A DNA stretch of 64,000 nt from Chelativorans multitrophicus (GCF_011317445.1 NZ_JAAAPL010000003.1:496001-560000); one strand, 5' to 3'; positions 9,051-17,767 are shown, numbered from the stretch's first letter. Numbers and translations are program-made. Notes: generated by a model from the sequence alone, not told the origin.

Positions 9051-9623
9051 TTATGCAGCCTCTTCCTTTTCCGCATCGTCGTTCTCTGCCTTGGTGCCCC
9101 GGCGAGGGCCTTTGGCCAGATTCGTCTCGATCAGGCGGACCGCTTCAGTCTCCGACATACGGTTGACCGCGGCGATCTCGCGCGCCATGCGGTCGAGCGC
9201 GGCCTCATAGAGTTGACGCTCGGAGTAGGACTGCTCCGGCTGGTTGTCGGCTCGGTAAAGATCGCGAACAACTTCGGAAATCGAGATCAGGTCGCCGGAA
9301 TTGATCTTGGCATCATATTCTTGCGCGCGGCGCGACCACATGGTGCGCTTCACGCGCGCGCGGCCCTGTACCACCTTCAGCGCCCGATCGACATAGTCCG
9401 TCTCCGACAATTTCCGCATGCCGATGGCGGTGGCTTTGCCCACCGGCACCTTCAGGCGCATCTTGTCTTTCTGGAAATCGATAACGAACAGCTCCAGCTT
9501 GTGCCCGGCTACTTCCTGGTCCTCGATCGCGACGATCTGCCCGACGCCATGCGCCGGATACACGATGAATTCGCCCGTCTTGAAACCCTGCCTTTGTGCC
9601 GACTTTTTTTGCTGGGTTGCCAT
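9051..9623 (-). CDS. carD: CarD family transcriptional regulator
   Basis: A 190-aa CarD/CdnL-type protein that binds the RNA polymerase beta subunit and stabilises open promoter complexes, affecting growth control and stress responses. The N-terminal RNAP-interacting Tudor-like domain (GEFIVYPAHGVGQIVAIEDQEV) is at residues 17-75, followed by the helical C-terminal domain with RRAQEYDAKINSGD and VVRDLYR. A lysine-rich N-terminus precedes it and an acidic tail (ENDDAEKEEAA) ends it. AGGAGTG precedes ATG 9623. The rpoH-carD-fdxA order is common in rhizobia. It ends in a strong terminator. Confidence 0.95.
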   Translation of the reverse strand: MATQQKKSAQRQGFKTGEFIVYPAHGVGQIVAIEDQEVAGHKLELFVIDFQKDKMRLKVPVGKATAIGMRKLSETDYVDRALKVVQGRARVKRTMWSRRAQEYDAKINSGDLISISEVVRDLYRADNQPEQSYSERQLYEAALDRMAREIAAVNRMSETEAVRLIETNLAKGPRRGTKAENDDAEKEEAA

Positions 9624-9980
9624 ACGCCTAACACTCCTGTTCTTAATGGGGCGGCATGAAAGCTCGCTCCGCCCGTGCCGAGCGCCGGTGCGCGGTTTTG
9701 AAGTCGCAGGCGAGGGCCCGGAAAAAGGAGGGGCTTGTCAAAGCAATCGCAGCCGCTTTGGCTAAGCTGCCCCGGTCCGGAAAGAAAAACCCACCTTCAG
9801 TGATTGAACGCCTGCGCCTTCAAAGACGTTTGTCTCCGGCATGTCACATATAGGTAACACAAAAAGCTGAAAGATTCAACTATTTGCCGGAGATACACAA
9901 CTTTTGCGGGGCGTAGTTGCCTCTGGCGCAATTCAATGTGGCATTGTGACGCGACGGTTTTTCACGACCAGGGCTTTAGC
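9624..9980. other. 357-bp gap between carD and fdxA
   Basis: Presumably the carD promoter and leader (minus strand). On that strand TATATG (9853-9848 region) is a possible -10 element. A 65-codon plus-strand frame at 9656 is lysine/arginine-rich, has no ribosome binding site and no recognisable domain; I do not call it a gene. Confidence 0.4.
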
Positions 9981-10319
9981 TCAGTCGCCGGTGCCCGGTT
10001 CGGGAGAAAAATACTTTTCGAACTTTTCTTCTATGCCGTCCCAGTCCTTCGCATCGGCAGGAGGCTCCTTCTTGGCCGTGATATTCGGCCACTTCTCGGC
10101 ATAGTCGGCATTGACCTGTAGCCATTTTTCCAAGCCAGGCTCCGTGTCCGGCTTGATGGCTTCCGCCGGGCATTCCGGCTCGCATACGCCGCAGTCGATG
10201 CACTCATCCGGATGGATGACGAGCATATTCTCCCCCTCATAGAAACAGTCGACCGGACAGACCTCTATGCAATCCATGTATTTGCACTTGATGCAATTGT
10301 CGGTCACGACATAGGTCAT
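9981..10319 (-). CDS. fdxA: 7Fe ferredoxin FdxA
   Basis: A 112-aa FdxA-type ferredoxin carrying [3Fe-4S] and [4Fe-4S] clusters. Cluster cysteines are in [17 protein letters not shown] (residues 9-25) and [12 protein letters not shown] (residues 40-51); the rest is the conserved helical C-terminal extension ending [12 protein letters not shown]. The open frame extends to 10502, but ATG 10319 ([12 protein letters not shown]) is the family start, with a GGGAG ribosome binding site. Electron transfer partner unknown. Lies between an S4 protein and carD on the same strand. Confidence 0.96.
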   Translation of the reverse strand: MTYVVTDNCIKCKYMDCIEVCPVDCFYEGENMLVIHPDECIDCGVCEPECPAEAIKPDTEPGLEKWLQVNADYAEKWPNITAKKEPPADAKDWDGIEEKFEKYFSPEPGTGD

Positions 10320-10515
10320 TACAGGCTCCCGTCTCTCGGGTCTCATCTTCCGGCGGGTGAGGTAGCCCCTTTGCAAGGCTATGGCAAGGTGCGCCATTCC
10401 CCTCTCCAGCCCCACAGGAGAACAGCTTTGCGGAGAGGGTCTAAGAGAGGCAGATTCCAAATTGCGCGTTGGAAGAAGCCCATCCGGAGAAAACAGCCCC
10501 ATACCGACGCCAGTT

Positions 10516-10803
10516 CTACTCCTTTATGGCTGGCGTCTGGGTCAGGTCTTCATAGAGCAGGCGGGCTTCCTCGGCCGGGCCGCGGCGTAGCCCTGGTGCA
10601 AGCACGCGATAAACAAGAATGCGGCGGTCGAGCGTAATTGTCAGCACATCTCCCGGGCGGACCAGCTGAGAGGCTTCATTAATCTTCTCCCGATTGACGC
10701 GTACCCGGCCTGCCTGCGCCAGTTTGGCTGCAAGCGAGCGCGATTTTACAACCCGAGCGAAGAAGAGCCACTTGTCGATGCGCTGGCGTTCATCCGTGGC
10801 CAA
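10516..10803 (-). CDS. S4 domain RNA-binding protein (Hsp15-like)
   Basis: A 95-aa protein consisting of one S4 RNA-binding domain ([29 protein letters not shown], residues 8-36) like heat-shock protein 15, which in E. coli binds stalled 50S subunits with nascent chains. Its 3' neighbour is fdxA; the helicase gene ends 5 bp upstream, so the two are almost certainly co-transcribed. Linked to RNA handling by its helicase partner (inference). Confidence 0.9.
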   Translation of the reverse strand: MATDERQRIDKWLFFARVVKSRSLAAKLAQAGRVRVNREKINEASQLVRPGDVLTITLDRRILVYRVLAPGLRRGPAEEARLLYEDLTQTPAIKE

Positions 10804-10808
10804 ACGAC

Positions 10809-13800
10809 TTACTTCCGAAGCTGATCCCGCAAGGCCGCGAGTTTGGCGAAGGGTGAATCAGGGTCGATCTTCGGCGCCCGATCCTCTCGCTTCTGCGGCC
10901 GCTCGTCCCGGCGTGGACGATTCTGCTGGCCGTCGCGTCCCTTGGATGGCGGCTTTCTCTCACGGACATCTTCAGCGGCGTGGCGACGGGGCGGCTTGCC
11001 CTTCGCCTGCCGATGGCCGTCCCCTCCACGCTCTTGCCGCTGCAGAGGGCGCTTGCGCTCAAAGCGGGCCTGCCGCCATACGAGCGTGGGCTTCGGCTCT
11101 TCCGCGTCGGCGGGCTGCTCTGCTCCGGAAGCCTCGGCCGCAGGTTCGTCCACATTGACCGGCTGGGCGGGGCCCGTACCGGTGGCAAGCCCTGTTTCCT
11201 GTTCCTGCACATCCGGCGTTGCGAGTTCATCGCGCGGGGCACCAATGGCTTCATGCGCTGCGGGCGAAACATGCCCGGGCACGTTTTCAGCCTCTGCCGT
11301 GGTTTCAGTTGGCTCGGCTGAAGCTGGCGCCTCCGCCGGTGAGCTAGACGCTTCTTCGCCTGCAGGGGTGCCTTGCTCCATGCCTGGGGCCGCGGCCTCC
11401 TTGGACGCCGTTTCGGCTTCGGGGACCTGGTCGAATCTTTCGAGCCTTGCGCTCACTTCTTCAGCGGGCTGCGGTTCGGCTCGATAGCCCAGACCTTTCA
11501 AGATCGCTTCCATGTCCTCGGCGGTGGCCCCGAGGATGGACATCATGGCGGGCGTGACCACGAAAGCATCGCCGCCAAAGGCTCCCTCCGGGCGCTTGCC
11601 CGTGCCCGGTTTCCAGGCAAGAGCGGGCCGGATCAAATCCGCCAGCCGTTCGAGAATATCGACGCGCACTGCCCGCCTGCCCAAATTGCGAAAGCCTGCC
11701 AGCCGATAAAAACTGCGCTCAAAAGCGGGGTCGGTGACGATGGAGGTGCGCCCTGCCGCAAGCGCGGCCACCACGTCGCCATAGCCGGGTTTGTCCCTGG
11801 CGTCATTCTTGAGCGCCCAGAGCAGCGTGGCAAGGCCGGCCGGCCCCGGCTTGATGAGCGCGGGCACGAAGATATGATAAGCGCCAAAGCGCACGCCCAG
11901 CCGTCTGAGGGCTGCGCGGGCCTCCTGTTCCAGCGCGCGCACTTCGTCGGCCACGTCCCGGCGGTTGAGCAGCCCGAAATTTTCCACGAGCTGGAAGGCA
12001 AGGCCGCGCGCAATGCCTGAAAGCATATCGGCCTGGCGCAGCTCCATGAGCGGCTTGAGAAGGCTCTCGATCTGGAAATTCACGAATCGGTCGGCACGCG
12101 CGGCGACTTTGTCGCGGGCGGGGCCGGTAAGCTGCTCATCCGCCAGCAGGACCACGCGCGGCTTCAGCGCGTCGTCGGTGGCTGTCAGCGTGCCGATCGG
12201 CGCGCCAATCCAGCGCAGTACGCCATCCGACCCGAGCGCGAGATCGCCATTGGGCGCGGCTGAAAATCTCTCAGCACGCAGCTCGAACTCAGCGGCGAGG
12301 GCCTTTTGAGCGGCGGCCTTCACGGCGCGCGCGTCTTCCCCTTCGGCGCTTTTGTCTGCGGTAAACCGGAACCCCTGCATCTCGCCGACATGATGTCCCT
12401 CAACCAGAACCTCTCCGGTGGGGCTGATTTCTGCTTCGGGCATTGTATTCTCTCTCAAGCGCCTCATGAGCACGGATGTCCTGCGATCAACGAAGCGTTT
12501 CGTCAATCTCTCATGCAGCGCATCGGACAACCTGTCCTCGATCTCCCGCGTTTTTTCCTGCCAGTGTGTCGGATCGGACAACCATCCGGGTCTGTGCGAG
12601 ACAAAAGTCCAGGTCCGGATTTGTGCAATGCGAGCAGAGAGCGTGTCGATTTCGCCCTCCGTCGAGGAGGCCCGTTCCACCTGCTCGGCCATGTAATCCT
12701 CGTCCACATGGCCGCTGCGCGCCAGATCGGTGAAGATGGCGCTCACGAGCTCGGCATGCTGGGCGGGCGCGATCTTGCGGTAGTCCGGCAGAGCGCAGGC
12801 GTCCCAAAGCAGCGCCACTTTCGCGCGGCCAGCAGCAAGCGCGCGAACATCCTCGTCCCTGGACAGATGTTCCAGCACGCGCAAGTCCGCCGCTGGCAGC
12901 GCGCGGGTCAACCCCTCGACGGGAGGCGCCGCCTCGAGCGACCGCCTGAGCGCGTCGATGCTCGAAAGGTCGATTTCCGCGGAGCGCCACTGGAGCATCC
13001 TCACCGGCTCGAACTGGTGCGTTTCTATGCGCTCCACCAGCGCATCCGCGAACGGATCCACCTGCCCGGTGACGCCGAAGGTGCCGTCGCGCACGTGCCG
13101 TCCTGCCCGGCCGGCGATCTGGCCCAGTTCGGCGGCCGTCAACTCGCGATATTGGAATCCGTCGAATTTTTGGTTCTGGGCAAAAGCCACGTGGTCGACA
13201 TCGAGATTGAGGCCCATCCCGATCGCGTCCGTGGCGACGAGATAATCCACATCGCCGGACTGATAGAGCGCCACCTGCGCGTTGCGCGTGCGCGGGCTGA
13301 GTGCGCCCAGAACGATGGCCGCTCCGCCGCGCTGCCGGCGGATCAATTCGCCGATCGCATAGACCTCGTCCGCCGAAAAAGCGACTATGGCGGACCGGCG
13401 GGGCAGCCGCGTGATCTTTTTCGATCCGGCATAGGTGAGCACGGACATGCGCGGGCGTGTGACGACGGAAATGCCCCTGAGCATTTTTTCAAGGATGCCG
13501 CGCATTGTGCCGGCGCCGAGAAGCAAGGTTTCCTGCCGCCCACGGAGATTTAAAAGCCGGTCGGTAAAGATGTGGCCTCGTTCCAGATCGGCGGCAAGCT
13601 GCACCTCGTCTATGGCCACGAAAGCCGCGTCAGTCGATCGCGGCATGGCCTCAACGGTGCAGACCGAGTAACGCGCGCCAGGCGGAATTATCTTTTCCTC
13701 GCCTGTGATCAAGGCCACGTTCTGCTCGCCGACGCGGGACGCCACGCGGTGATAGACCTCGCGCGCAAGAAGCCGGAGAGGCAGGCCGATCAGGCCAGAC

Positions 13801-13931
13801 TCGTGGGCCACCATGCGTTCAATGGCGAGATGGGTTTTCCCGGTATTCGTCGGTCCGAGGACAGCTGTAATGCCTCGCCCGTCGAAAGCGGCGGGTTCGC
13901 TTCTTAGTGGCTGAACATTCATTTGCGGCAT
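10809..13931 (-). CDS. SUV3-like DEAD/DEAH-family helicase
   Basis: A 1040-aa NTP-dependent helicase related to mitochondrial SUV3 RNA helicase. Walker A is GPTNTGKTH (residues 26-34), the Walker B/DExH-type motif is AIDEVQ, and the helicase C-terminal domain includes FSADEVYAIGELIRR, VATDAIGMGLN and QIAGRAGRH. The C-terminal ~200 residues are low-complexity Ala/Pro/Glu then basic (RKRPLQRQERGG...), a likely disordered RNA-binding tail. Such proteins in alphaproteobacteria are uncharacterised relatives of the mitochondrial RNA degradosome helicase. It lies directly upstream of the S4 gene. The promoter must lie in the unusual GANTC-rich region at 13932-14502. Confidence 0.9.
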   Translation of the reverse strand: MPQMNVQPLRSEPAAFDGRGITAVLGPTNTGKTHLAIERMVAHESGLIGLPLRLLAREVYHRVASRVGEQNVALITGEEKIIPPGARYSVCTVEAMPRSTDAAFVAIDEVQLAADLERGHIFTDRLLNLRGRQETLLLGAGTMRGILEKMLRGISVVTRPRMSVLTYAGSKKITRLPRRSAIVAFSADEVYAIGELIRRQRGGAAIVLGALSPRTRNAQVALYQSGDVDYLVATDAIGMGLNLDVDHVAFAQNQKFDGFQYRELTAAELGQIAGRAGRHVRDGTFGVTGQVDPFADALVERIETHQFEPVRMLQWRSAEIDLSSIDALRRSLEAAPPVEGLTRALPAADLRVLEHLSRDEDVRALAAGRAKVALLWDACALPDYRKIAPAQHAELVSAIFTDLARSGHVDEDYMAEQVERASSTEGEIDTLSARIAQIRTWTFVSHRPGWLSDPTHWQEKTREIEDRLSDALHERLTKRFVDRRTSVLMRRLRENTMPEAEISPTGEVLVEGHHVGEMQGFRFTADKSAEGEDARAVKAAAQKALAAEFELRAERFSAAPNGDLALGSDGVLRWIGAPIGTLTATDDALKPRVVLLADEQLTGPARDKVAARADRFVNFQIESLLKPLMELRQADMLSGIARGLAFQLVENFGLLNRRDVADEVRALEQEARAALRRLGVRFGAYHIFVPALIKPGPAGLATLLWALKNDARDKPGYGDVVAALAAGRTSIVTDPAFERSFYRLAGFRNLGRRAVRVDILERLADLIRPALAWKPGTGKRPEGAFGGDAFVVTPAMMSILGATAEDMEAILKGLGYRAEPQPAEEVSARLERFDQVPEAETASKEAAAPGMEQGTPAGEEASSSPAEAPASAEPTETTAEAENVPGHVSPAAHEAIGAPRDELATPDVQEQETGLATGTGPAQPVNVDEPAAEASGAEQPADAEEPKPTLVWRQARFERKRPLQRQERGGDGHRQAKGKPPRRHAAEDVRERKPPSKGRDGQQNRPRRDERPQKREDRAPKIDPDSPFAKLAALRDQLRK

Positions 13932-14502
13932 CCCGCTTTCAGGGATTTGCAGCGGCGAAAGTGGTCCGCCACTGCCGCAGACATATAGGAAGGAAGCGCG
14001 GGATCAAAAGGCAAAATGATGTCCCTGTTAATGTTTGGAACGACTCTGGAACGAATCAGCGACGAATCACTGACTCATAAGGATTCTGTTTTTGTTCGGC
14101 ACCAGATATGGGTCTTTCGTCATTCACCTGCCCTACATGCTGAATCGGTACCTTGAAGGGATTCGCAGTCACTTCACCCGTCCGTTAACTTTTCTTTCTG
14201 ATTGGTTTCCGTTCGATCCTCGACGTGCCGCCAAACTCAAGCATTTGTTAGGAAAACCAAAGGAAACGTAAAGCCGCTCTCCAGTTGCCGGGGCCTGGCC
14301 GTTAAGAATGCGGCCAAAGCCGGAACGAATCAGCGACGAATCACTGATCTGCAGGTGTTCCGCGATTGTTCCGCACAACATGTTGTGCTTCAGGCGACTT
14401 AATGACCAAGTACCCACAGGATATCCACAGGCGCTCGCAGGTGCCTCATCCCGCCTGTTAACGATCCCGTGCCGTTTTGGGGCAGGCGCGCGCGGACGGT
14501 GC
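13932..14502. promoter_or_regulatory. 571-bp gene-free region with GANTC cluster, direct repeat and palindrome
   Basis: No gene is supported. Seven GANTC (CcrM methylase) sites lie within 123 bp (14042, 14053, 14064, 14072, 14082, 14142, 14160) and two more at 14327 and 14338. A 26-bp exact direct repeat (14048-14073 and 14322-14347) contains four of them. A perfect 16-bp palindrome, GCACAACATGTTGTGC, is at 14373-14388. Two DnaA-box-like sequences (GTACCCACA 14410-14418, ATATCCACA 14421-14429) follow. It is upstream of the helicase gene and downstream of phbB. Likely a methylation-responsive regulatory or replication-related element; which one cannot be told from sequence. Confidence 0.6.
14048..14347. 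repeat. Pair of 26-bp direct repeats
   Basis: Exact copies at 14048-14073 and 14322-14347, beginning GGAACGAATCAGCG and ending GAATCACTGA, 274 bp apart start to start. Each holds two GAATC sites 11 bp apart, about one helical turn, as expected for tandem protein-binding sites. Confidence 0.85.
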
Positions 14503-15225
14503 TCAGGCGATGTACTGCCCACCATTGGCCGACAGAGTCACGCCCGTTATAAATCCCGCGTCATCAGTAGAGAGGAACAAGACGCAGCGCGCAATCTCGC
14601 TCGCTTCCCCCAGGCGGCCGACCGGGATTTGCTCGACAATCTTTTCGCGCACGGCTTCCGGAACGGTCATCACCATCTCTGTGGCGATATAGCCGGGGCA
14701 AATGGCGTTGACGGTTATGTTCCACCGCGCGCCTTCTTGGGCCAGTGATTTCACGAGGCCAAGCTCACCCGCTTTGGAGGCGGAATAGTTCGCCTGGCCC
14801 ACCTGTCCTTTTTGGCCGTTGATCGACGAGATCATGACGACGCGTCCGAACTTGCGTTCGCGCATACCCGGCCAAATCGGGTGCGTCATGTTGAAGACGC
14901 CCGAGAGGTTGGTATCGACGACTTCACGCCACTGTCCAGGCGTCATCTTGTGGAACATGGCATCCCGCGTGATGCCGGCATTGTTGACCAGAACTTCGAT
15001 AGGCCCGAGCGTCGCTTCAACACTGCGAATACCGGCTGCGCACTCATCATAGTCGGCAACGGACCAGCGATAGACGGGAATGCCGGTCCTCTCGGAGAAT
15101 TGCTGCGCCACCTCTTCATTGCGAGCGTAGTTGGCGGCGACCCGGTAGCCCGCCTCCTTCAGGGCGACAGAAATGGCTGCGCCGATCCCGCGTGTTCCGC
15201 CGGTCACAAGTGCAGTTCTAGTCAT
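14503..15225 (-). CDS. phbB: Acetoacetyl-CoA reductase
   Basis: NADPH-dependent reduction of acetoacetyl-CoA to (R)-3-hydroxybutyryl-CoA, second step of polyhydroxybutyrate synthesis. A 240-aa short-chain dehydrogenase: cofactor loop TGGTRGIGAA (residues 8-17), NNAGITRD, catalytic Ser in ISSINGQKGQ and YSASK, and the PhaB-type C-terminus ending SANGGQYIA. It follows phbA on the minus strand with a 155-bp gap, so both probably form one unit. Length and motifs are normal. Confidence 0.96.
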   Translation of the reverse strand: MTRTALVTGGTRGIGAAISVALKEAGYRVAANYARNEEVAQQFSERTGIPVYRWSVADYDECAAGIRSVEATLGPIEVLVNNAGITRDAMFHKMTPGQWREVVDTNLSGVFNMTHPIWPGMRERKFGRVVMISSINGQKGQVGQANYSASKAGELGLVKSLAQEGARWNITVNAICPGYIATEMVMTVPEAVREKIVEQIPVGRLGEASEIARCVLFLSTDDAGFITGVTLSANGGQYIA

Positions 15226-15380
15226 TTAATTCTCCCGTAAGGCAGAGCGGAACTGGTTGTGAGGCGTCCGGTTCTTTGCCGGGGCAACCCCCTCTGGTTG
15301 CATCGAGCGGCCTGCTGCCGCTTCTTTTGGCCCTCACCTCACAACAATATCCCTGCCAATCGTCTTCGCTTCCTAAGCCG

Positions 15381-16562
15381 CTATCGTTCCACGCACATCG
15401 CAACTCCCATACCGCCGCCAATGCAGAGGGTTGCAAGCCCCCTTTTCGCATTACGCCGGCGCATCTCATAAAGCAGCGTGTTGAGAATGCGCGCGCCGGA
15501 TGCGCCGATAGGATGCCCGATGGCGATGGCGCCGCCATTGACATTGACGATGTCTGGGTTCCAGCCCATCTCCTTGTTGACGGCACAGGCCTGCGCGGCG
15601 AAAGCTTCATTCGCTTCCACCAGGTCTAGATCGGCCGCGCGCCAGCCGGCCTTTTCGAGCGCTTTCCGCGAGGCTGGAATTGGCCCAGTGCCCATGACCG
15701 CGGGATCAACACCGGCAGTGGCCCAGGAGGCGATGCGCGCCATGGGCTCAATGCCGCGACGGCTTGCCTCCTCCTCGCTGATCAAGAGAAGCGCCGCCGC
15801 ACCATCATTGATTCCCGAGGCGTTGCCGGCAGTTACCGTACCCTCCCTGTCGAAAGCGGGCCGAAGCTTCTGCATCGCTTCAAGGGTCGCGCCGATGCGG
15901 ATATACTCGTCGTTTTCCACGACCTCGTCGCCCTTTCGCGTCTTTACGGTCACAGCCGCAATCTCGTCCCTGAAACGACCTGCCTTCTGCGCGGCTTCAG
16001 CCTTGTTCTGCGAGGCGAGCGCGAACCGGTCCTGCTCGTCCCTCGTGATCTGGAAAGCCCGGGCGACATTCTCCGCCGTGATCCCCATATGATAGCCGTT
16101 AAAGGCATCCCAGAGGCCATCGCGGATCATGGTGTCTATCATCGCGTAGTCGCCCATCTTCACCCCGCTGCGCAAATGCGCGCAATGAGGAGAGAGCGAC
16201 ATGGATTCCTGCCCGCCGGCAATGACGATTTTCGCATCCCCGCAGGCAATCTGCTGCATTCCCAAAGCCGCCGCACGAAGACCGGAGCCGCATACCTGAT
16301 TCACCCCCCAAGCGGTGGTTTCCGCAAGAAGCCCAGCGGCGACCGCCGCCTGGCGAGCGGGGTTTTGCCCTTGGCCTGCGGTCAGCACCTGGCCCAGAAT
16401 GACCTCATTCACCTCATCGGCTGCGACCTTGGCGCGCTCGAGCACGGCGCGAATGACAGACGCTCCAAGCTGATGCGCAGGTATCTGGGCGAAAGATCCA
16501 TTGAAGGAGCCGACCGGCGTACGCGCGGCACTCGCGATCACTACGGAATTGGAAGAGGCCAT
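15381..16562 (-). CDS. phbA: Acetyl-CoA acetyltransferase (beta-ketothiolase)
   Basis: Condenses two acetyl-CoA to acetoacetyl-CoA, first step of PHB synthesis. The 393-aa length equals typical PhaA. Nucleophilic cysteine is in NQVCGSGLRA (near residue 90), and the active-site His and Cys are in GHPIGASGARI and CIGGGMG near the C-terminus. The open frame begins at 16595 but ATG 16562 (MASSNSVVIASAARTP) has a CTGGAG ribosome binding site and gives the family N-terminus. Divergent from the repressor gene phaR across a 298-bp region that carries CTGC/GCAG motifs. Confidence 0.97.
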   Translation of the reverse strand: MASSNSVVIASAARTPVGSFNGSFAQIPAHQLGASVIRAVLERAKVAADEVNEVILGQVLTAGQGQNPARQAAVAAGLLAETTAWGVNQVCGSGLRAAALGMQQIACGDAKIVIAGGQESMSLSPHCAHLRSGVKMGDYAMIDTMIRDGLWDAFNGYHMGITAENVARAFQITRDEQDRFALASQNKAEAAQKAGRFRDEIAAVTVKTRKGDEVVENDEYIRIGATLEAMQKLRPAFDREGTVTAGNASGINDGAAALLLISEEEASRRGIEPMARIASWATAGVDPAVMGTGPIPASRKALEKAGWRAADLDLVEANEAFAAQACAVNKEMGWNPDIVNVNGGAIAIGHPIGASGARILNTLLYEMRRRNAKRGLATLCIGGGMGVAMCVER

Positions 16563-16860
16563 TTCTTTCTCCAGTAACCACCCAGAACAGAGCAAGGAGA
16601 CGCCGGACTAGCGGCATCTGGCGCGAAACATCCAGGCATTGTGCTTCGCACTGCGAAAGGATGGTATCTGCTCGTTTTCGCTAAGGTCAATCCAGCTTTT
16701 TTTAGAAGTTGCGCCTAACGGTTGTGGCAGAAATTTGCTCGAATGCGGCAGCGCAGCGAAAACTGCTTTCAATTGCTGCAACCTTTCGCATATCCTGCAC
16801 AAAAGGCAGGCAGGGCCCGCCGGCTTTGCCACCATCTCGCGCGTGTGGGGAGCTTTTAGA
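16563..16860. promoter_or_regulatory. phbA/phaR divergent promoter region with PhaR-like sites
   Basis: Contains TTGCTGCAA (16773-16781) and CTGC-N7-GCAG (16795-16809), plus further CTGC half-sites at 16763 and 16776. PhaR repressors studied in Paracoccus recognise TGC-rich inverted repeats, so autoregulation and control of phbA from here is a reasonable inference. Confidence 0.5.
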
Positions 16861-17472
16861 ATGCCCGCGAAGGACGACCCGGTGGTCATCAAGAAATACG
16901 CCAACCGCCGCCTGTATAATACGGGCACCAGCACCTATGTGACGCTGGAGGATCTGGCGCAAATGGTGAGGAGCGACGAGGATTTCGTCGTTCAGGATGC
17001 CAAGACCGGTGAGGACATCACCCATTCTGTCCTGACACAGATAATCTTCGAATTGGAGAACGATAAGAATGGGCAGAATATGCTGCCCATATCCTTCCTG
17101 CGCCAACTCATCTCATTCTACGGCGACCAGATGCAGGTGGTTTTGCCGAGTTTTCTTGAGCAGTCCATGCTGGCCTTTGCAAAGGAGCAGGAGCGTATGC
17201 GCGAGCAGATGCGCCAAGCCTTTGGTGCAAGCCCCATGGATGTGCTTTCCATGAACATTCCGATGAAGCTGATCGAGGAGCAGACGCGGCGGAACATGGA
17301 AATGTTTCAGAACGCCATGCGTATGTTCACGCCGTCGCCACACGCGGCAAATAGTGCCCGGCAGGATCACGAGCAGCCGAGCACCGGAATGTCGAGCTCC
17401 GATGATCTGAAGGAATTGCGTGAGCAGATCGCCGACATGCAGCGAAAGCTCGACGCCATGTCGAAAAGCTAG
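16861..17472 (+). CDS. phaR: Polyhydroxyalkanoate synthesis repressor PhaR
   Basis: A 203-aa regulator that binds both DNA and PHB granules and represses phasin and its own gene; called AniA in some rhizobia. The N-terminal PHB/PHA accumulation DNA-binding domain is clear (VIKKYANRRLYNTGTSTYV, residues 8-26), then the central domain with LISFYGDQMQ and SFLEQSMLAFAKEQERMR. The C-terminus ends in a coiled-coil heptad pattern (DDLKELREQIADMQRKLDAM). The open frame extends back to 16639, but ATG 16861 matches family starts. Confidence 0.95.
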   Translation: MPAKDDPVVIKKYANRRLYNTGTSTYVTLEDLAQMVRSDEDFVVQDAKTGEDITHSVLTQIIFELENDKNGQNMLPISFLRQLISFYGDQMQVVLPSFLEQSMLAFAKEQERMREQMRQAFGASPMDVLSMNIPMKLIEEQTRRNMEMFQNAMRMFTPSPHAANSARQDHEQPSTGMSSSDDLKELREQIADMQRKLDAMSKS

Positions 17473-17476
17473 GCTT

Positions 17477-17767
17477 TTAGAGCAGGATTGGCGCGATTGT
17501 CGTCCAGAGAAGCTGCCGCAAAAAATAGATGATGAGCAGCAGGATGATAGGCGAGATGTCGATACCGCCCAAATCCGGCAGCAGATTGCGGATCGGCCTT
17601 AGTGCCGGCTCGGTGATTCGATAAAGGAAATTGCCTACCGAGCCCACGAATTGATTGCGCGGATTGACCACGTTGAAGGCATAGAGCCAGGAAAAGATGG
17701 CTGCCGCTATGATGAACCACCAATAAATGCCAAGCGCCATGTCTATGGTGCGCAATAATGCGAGCAT
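17477..17767 (-). CDS. YggT family membrane protein
   Basis: A 96-aa protein with two to three hydrophobic helices and the YggT repeat pattern: [18 protein letters not shown], the conserved NPRNQFV...[18 protein letters not shown] segment, then [18 protein letters not shown]. The family is implicated in osmotic tolerance and membrane protein quality but remains poorly defined. ATG 17767 is used; the frame is open far upstream but the extra sequence runs into the tRNA region and is not coding. It converges with phaR, only 4 bp between stops. Confidence 0.92.
   Translation of the reverse strand: MLALLRTIDMALGIYWWFIIAAAIFSWLYAFNVVNPRNQFVGSVGNFLYRITEPALRPIRNLLPDLGGIDISPIILLLIIYFLRQLLWTTIAPILL

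Noticed and set aside
9656-9853. 65-codon plus-strand ORF between carD and fdxA
   Set aside because: Lys/Arg-rich, no ribosome binding site and no family pattern; overlaps the expected carD promoter.
12306-13553. 415-codon plus-strand frame inside the helicase
   Set aside because: Lies wholly within a gene with all helicase motifs on the other strand.
14042-14430. Annotating the region as the chromosomal oriC
   Set aside because: GANTC sites and DnaA-like boxes are suggestive, but hemE, maf, gidA and parAB are absent and the boxes are imperfect; kept only as a regulatory feature.
14169-14525. 118-codon minus-strand ORF across the GANTC region
   Set aside because: Overlaps the phbB 3' end in another frame and crosses both the palindrome and a repeat; no domain.
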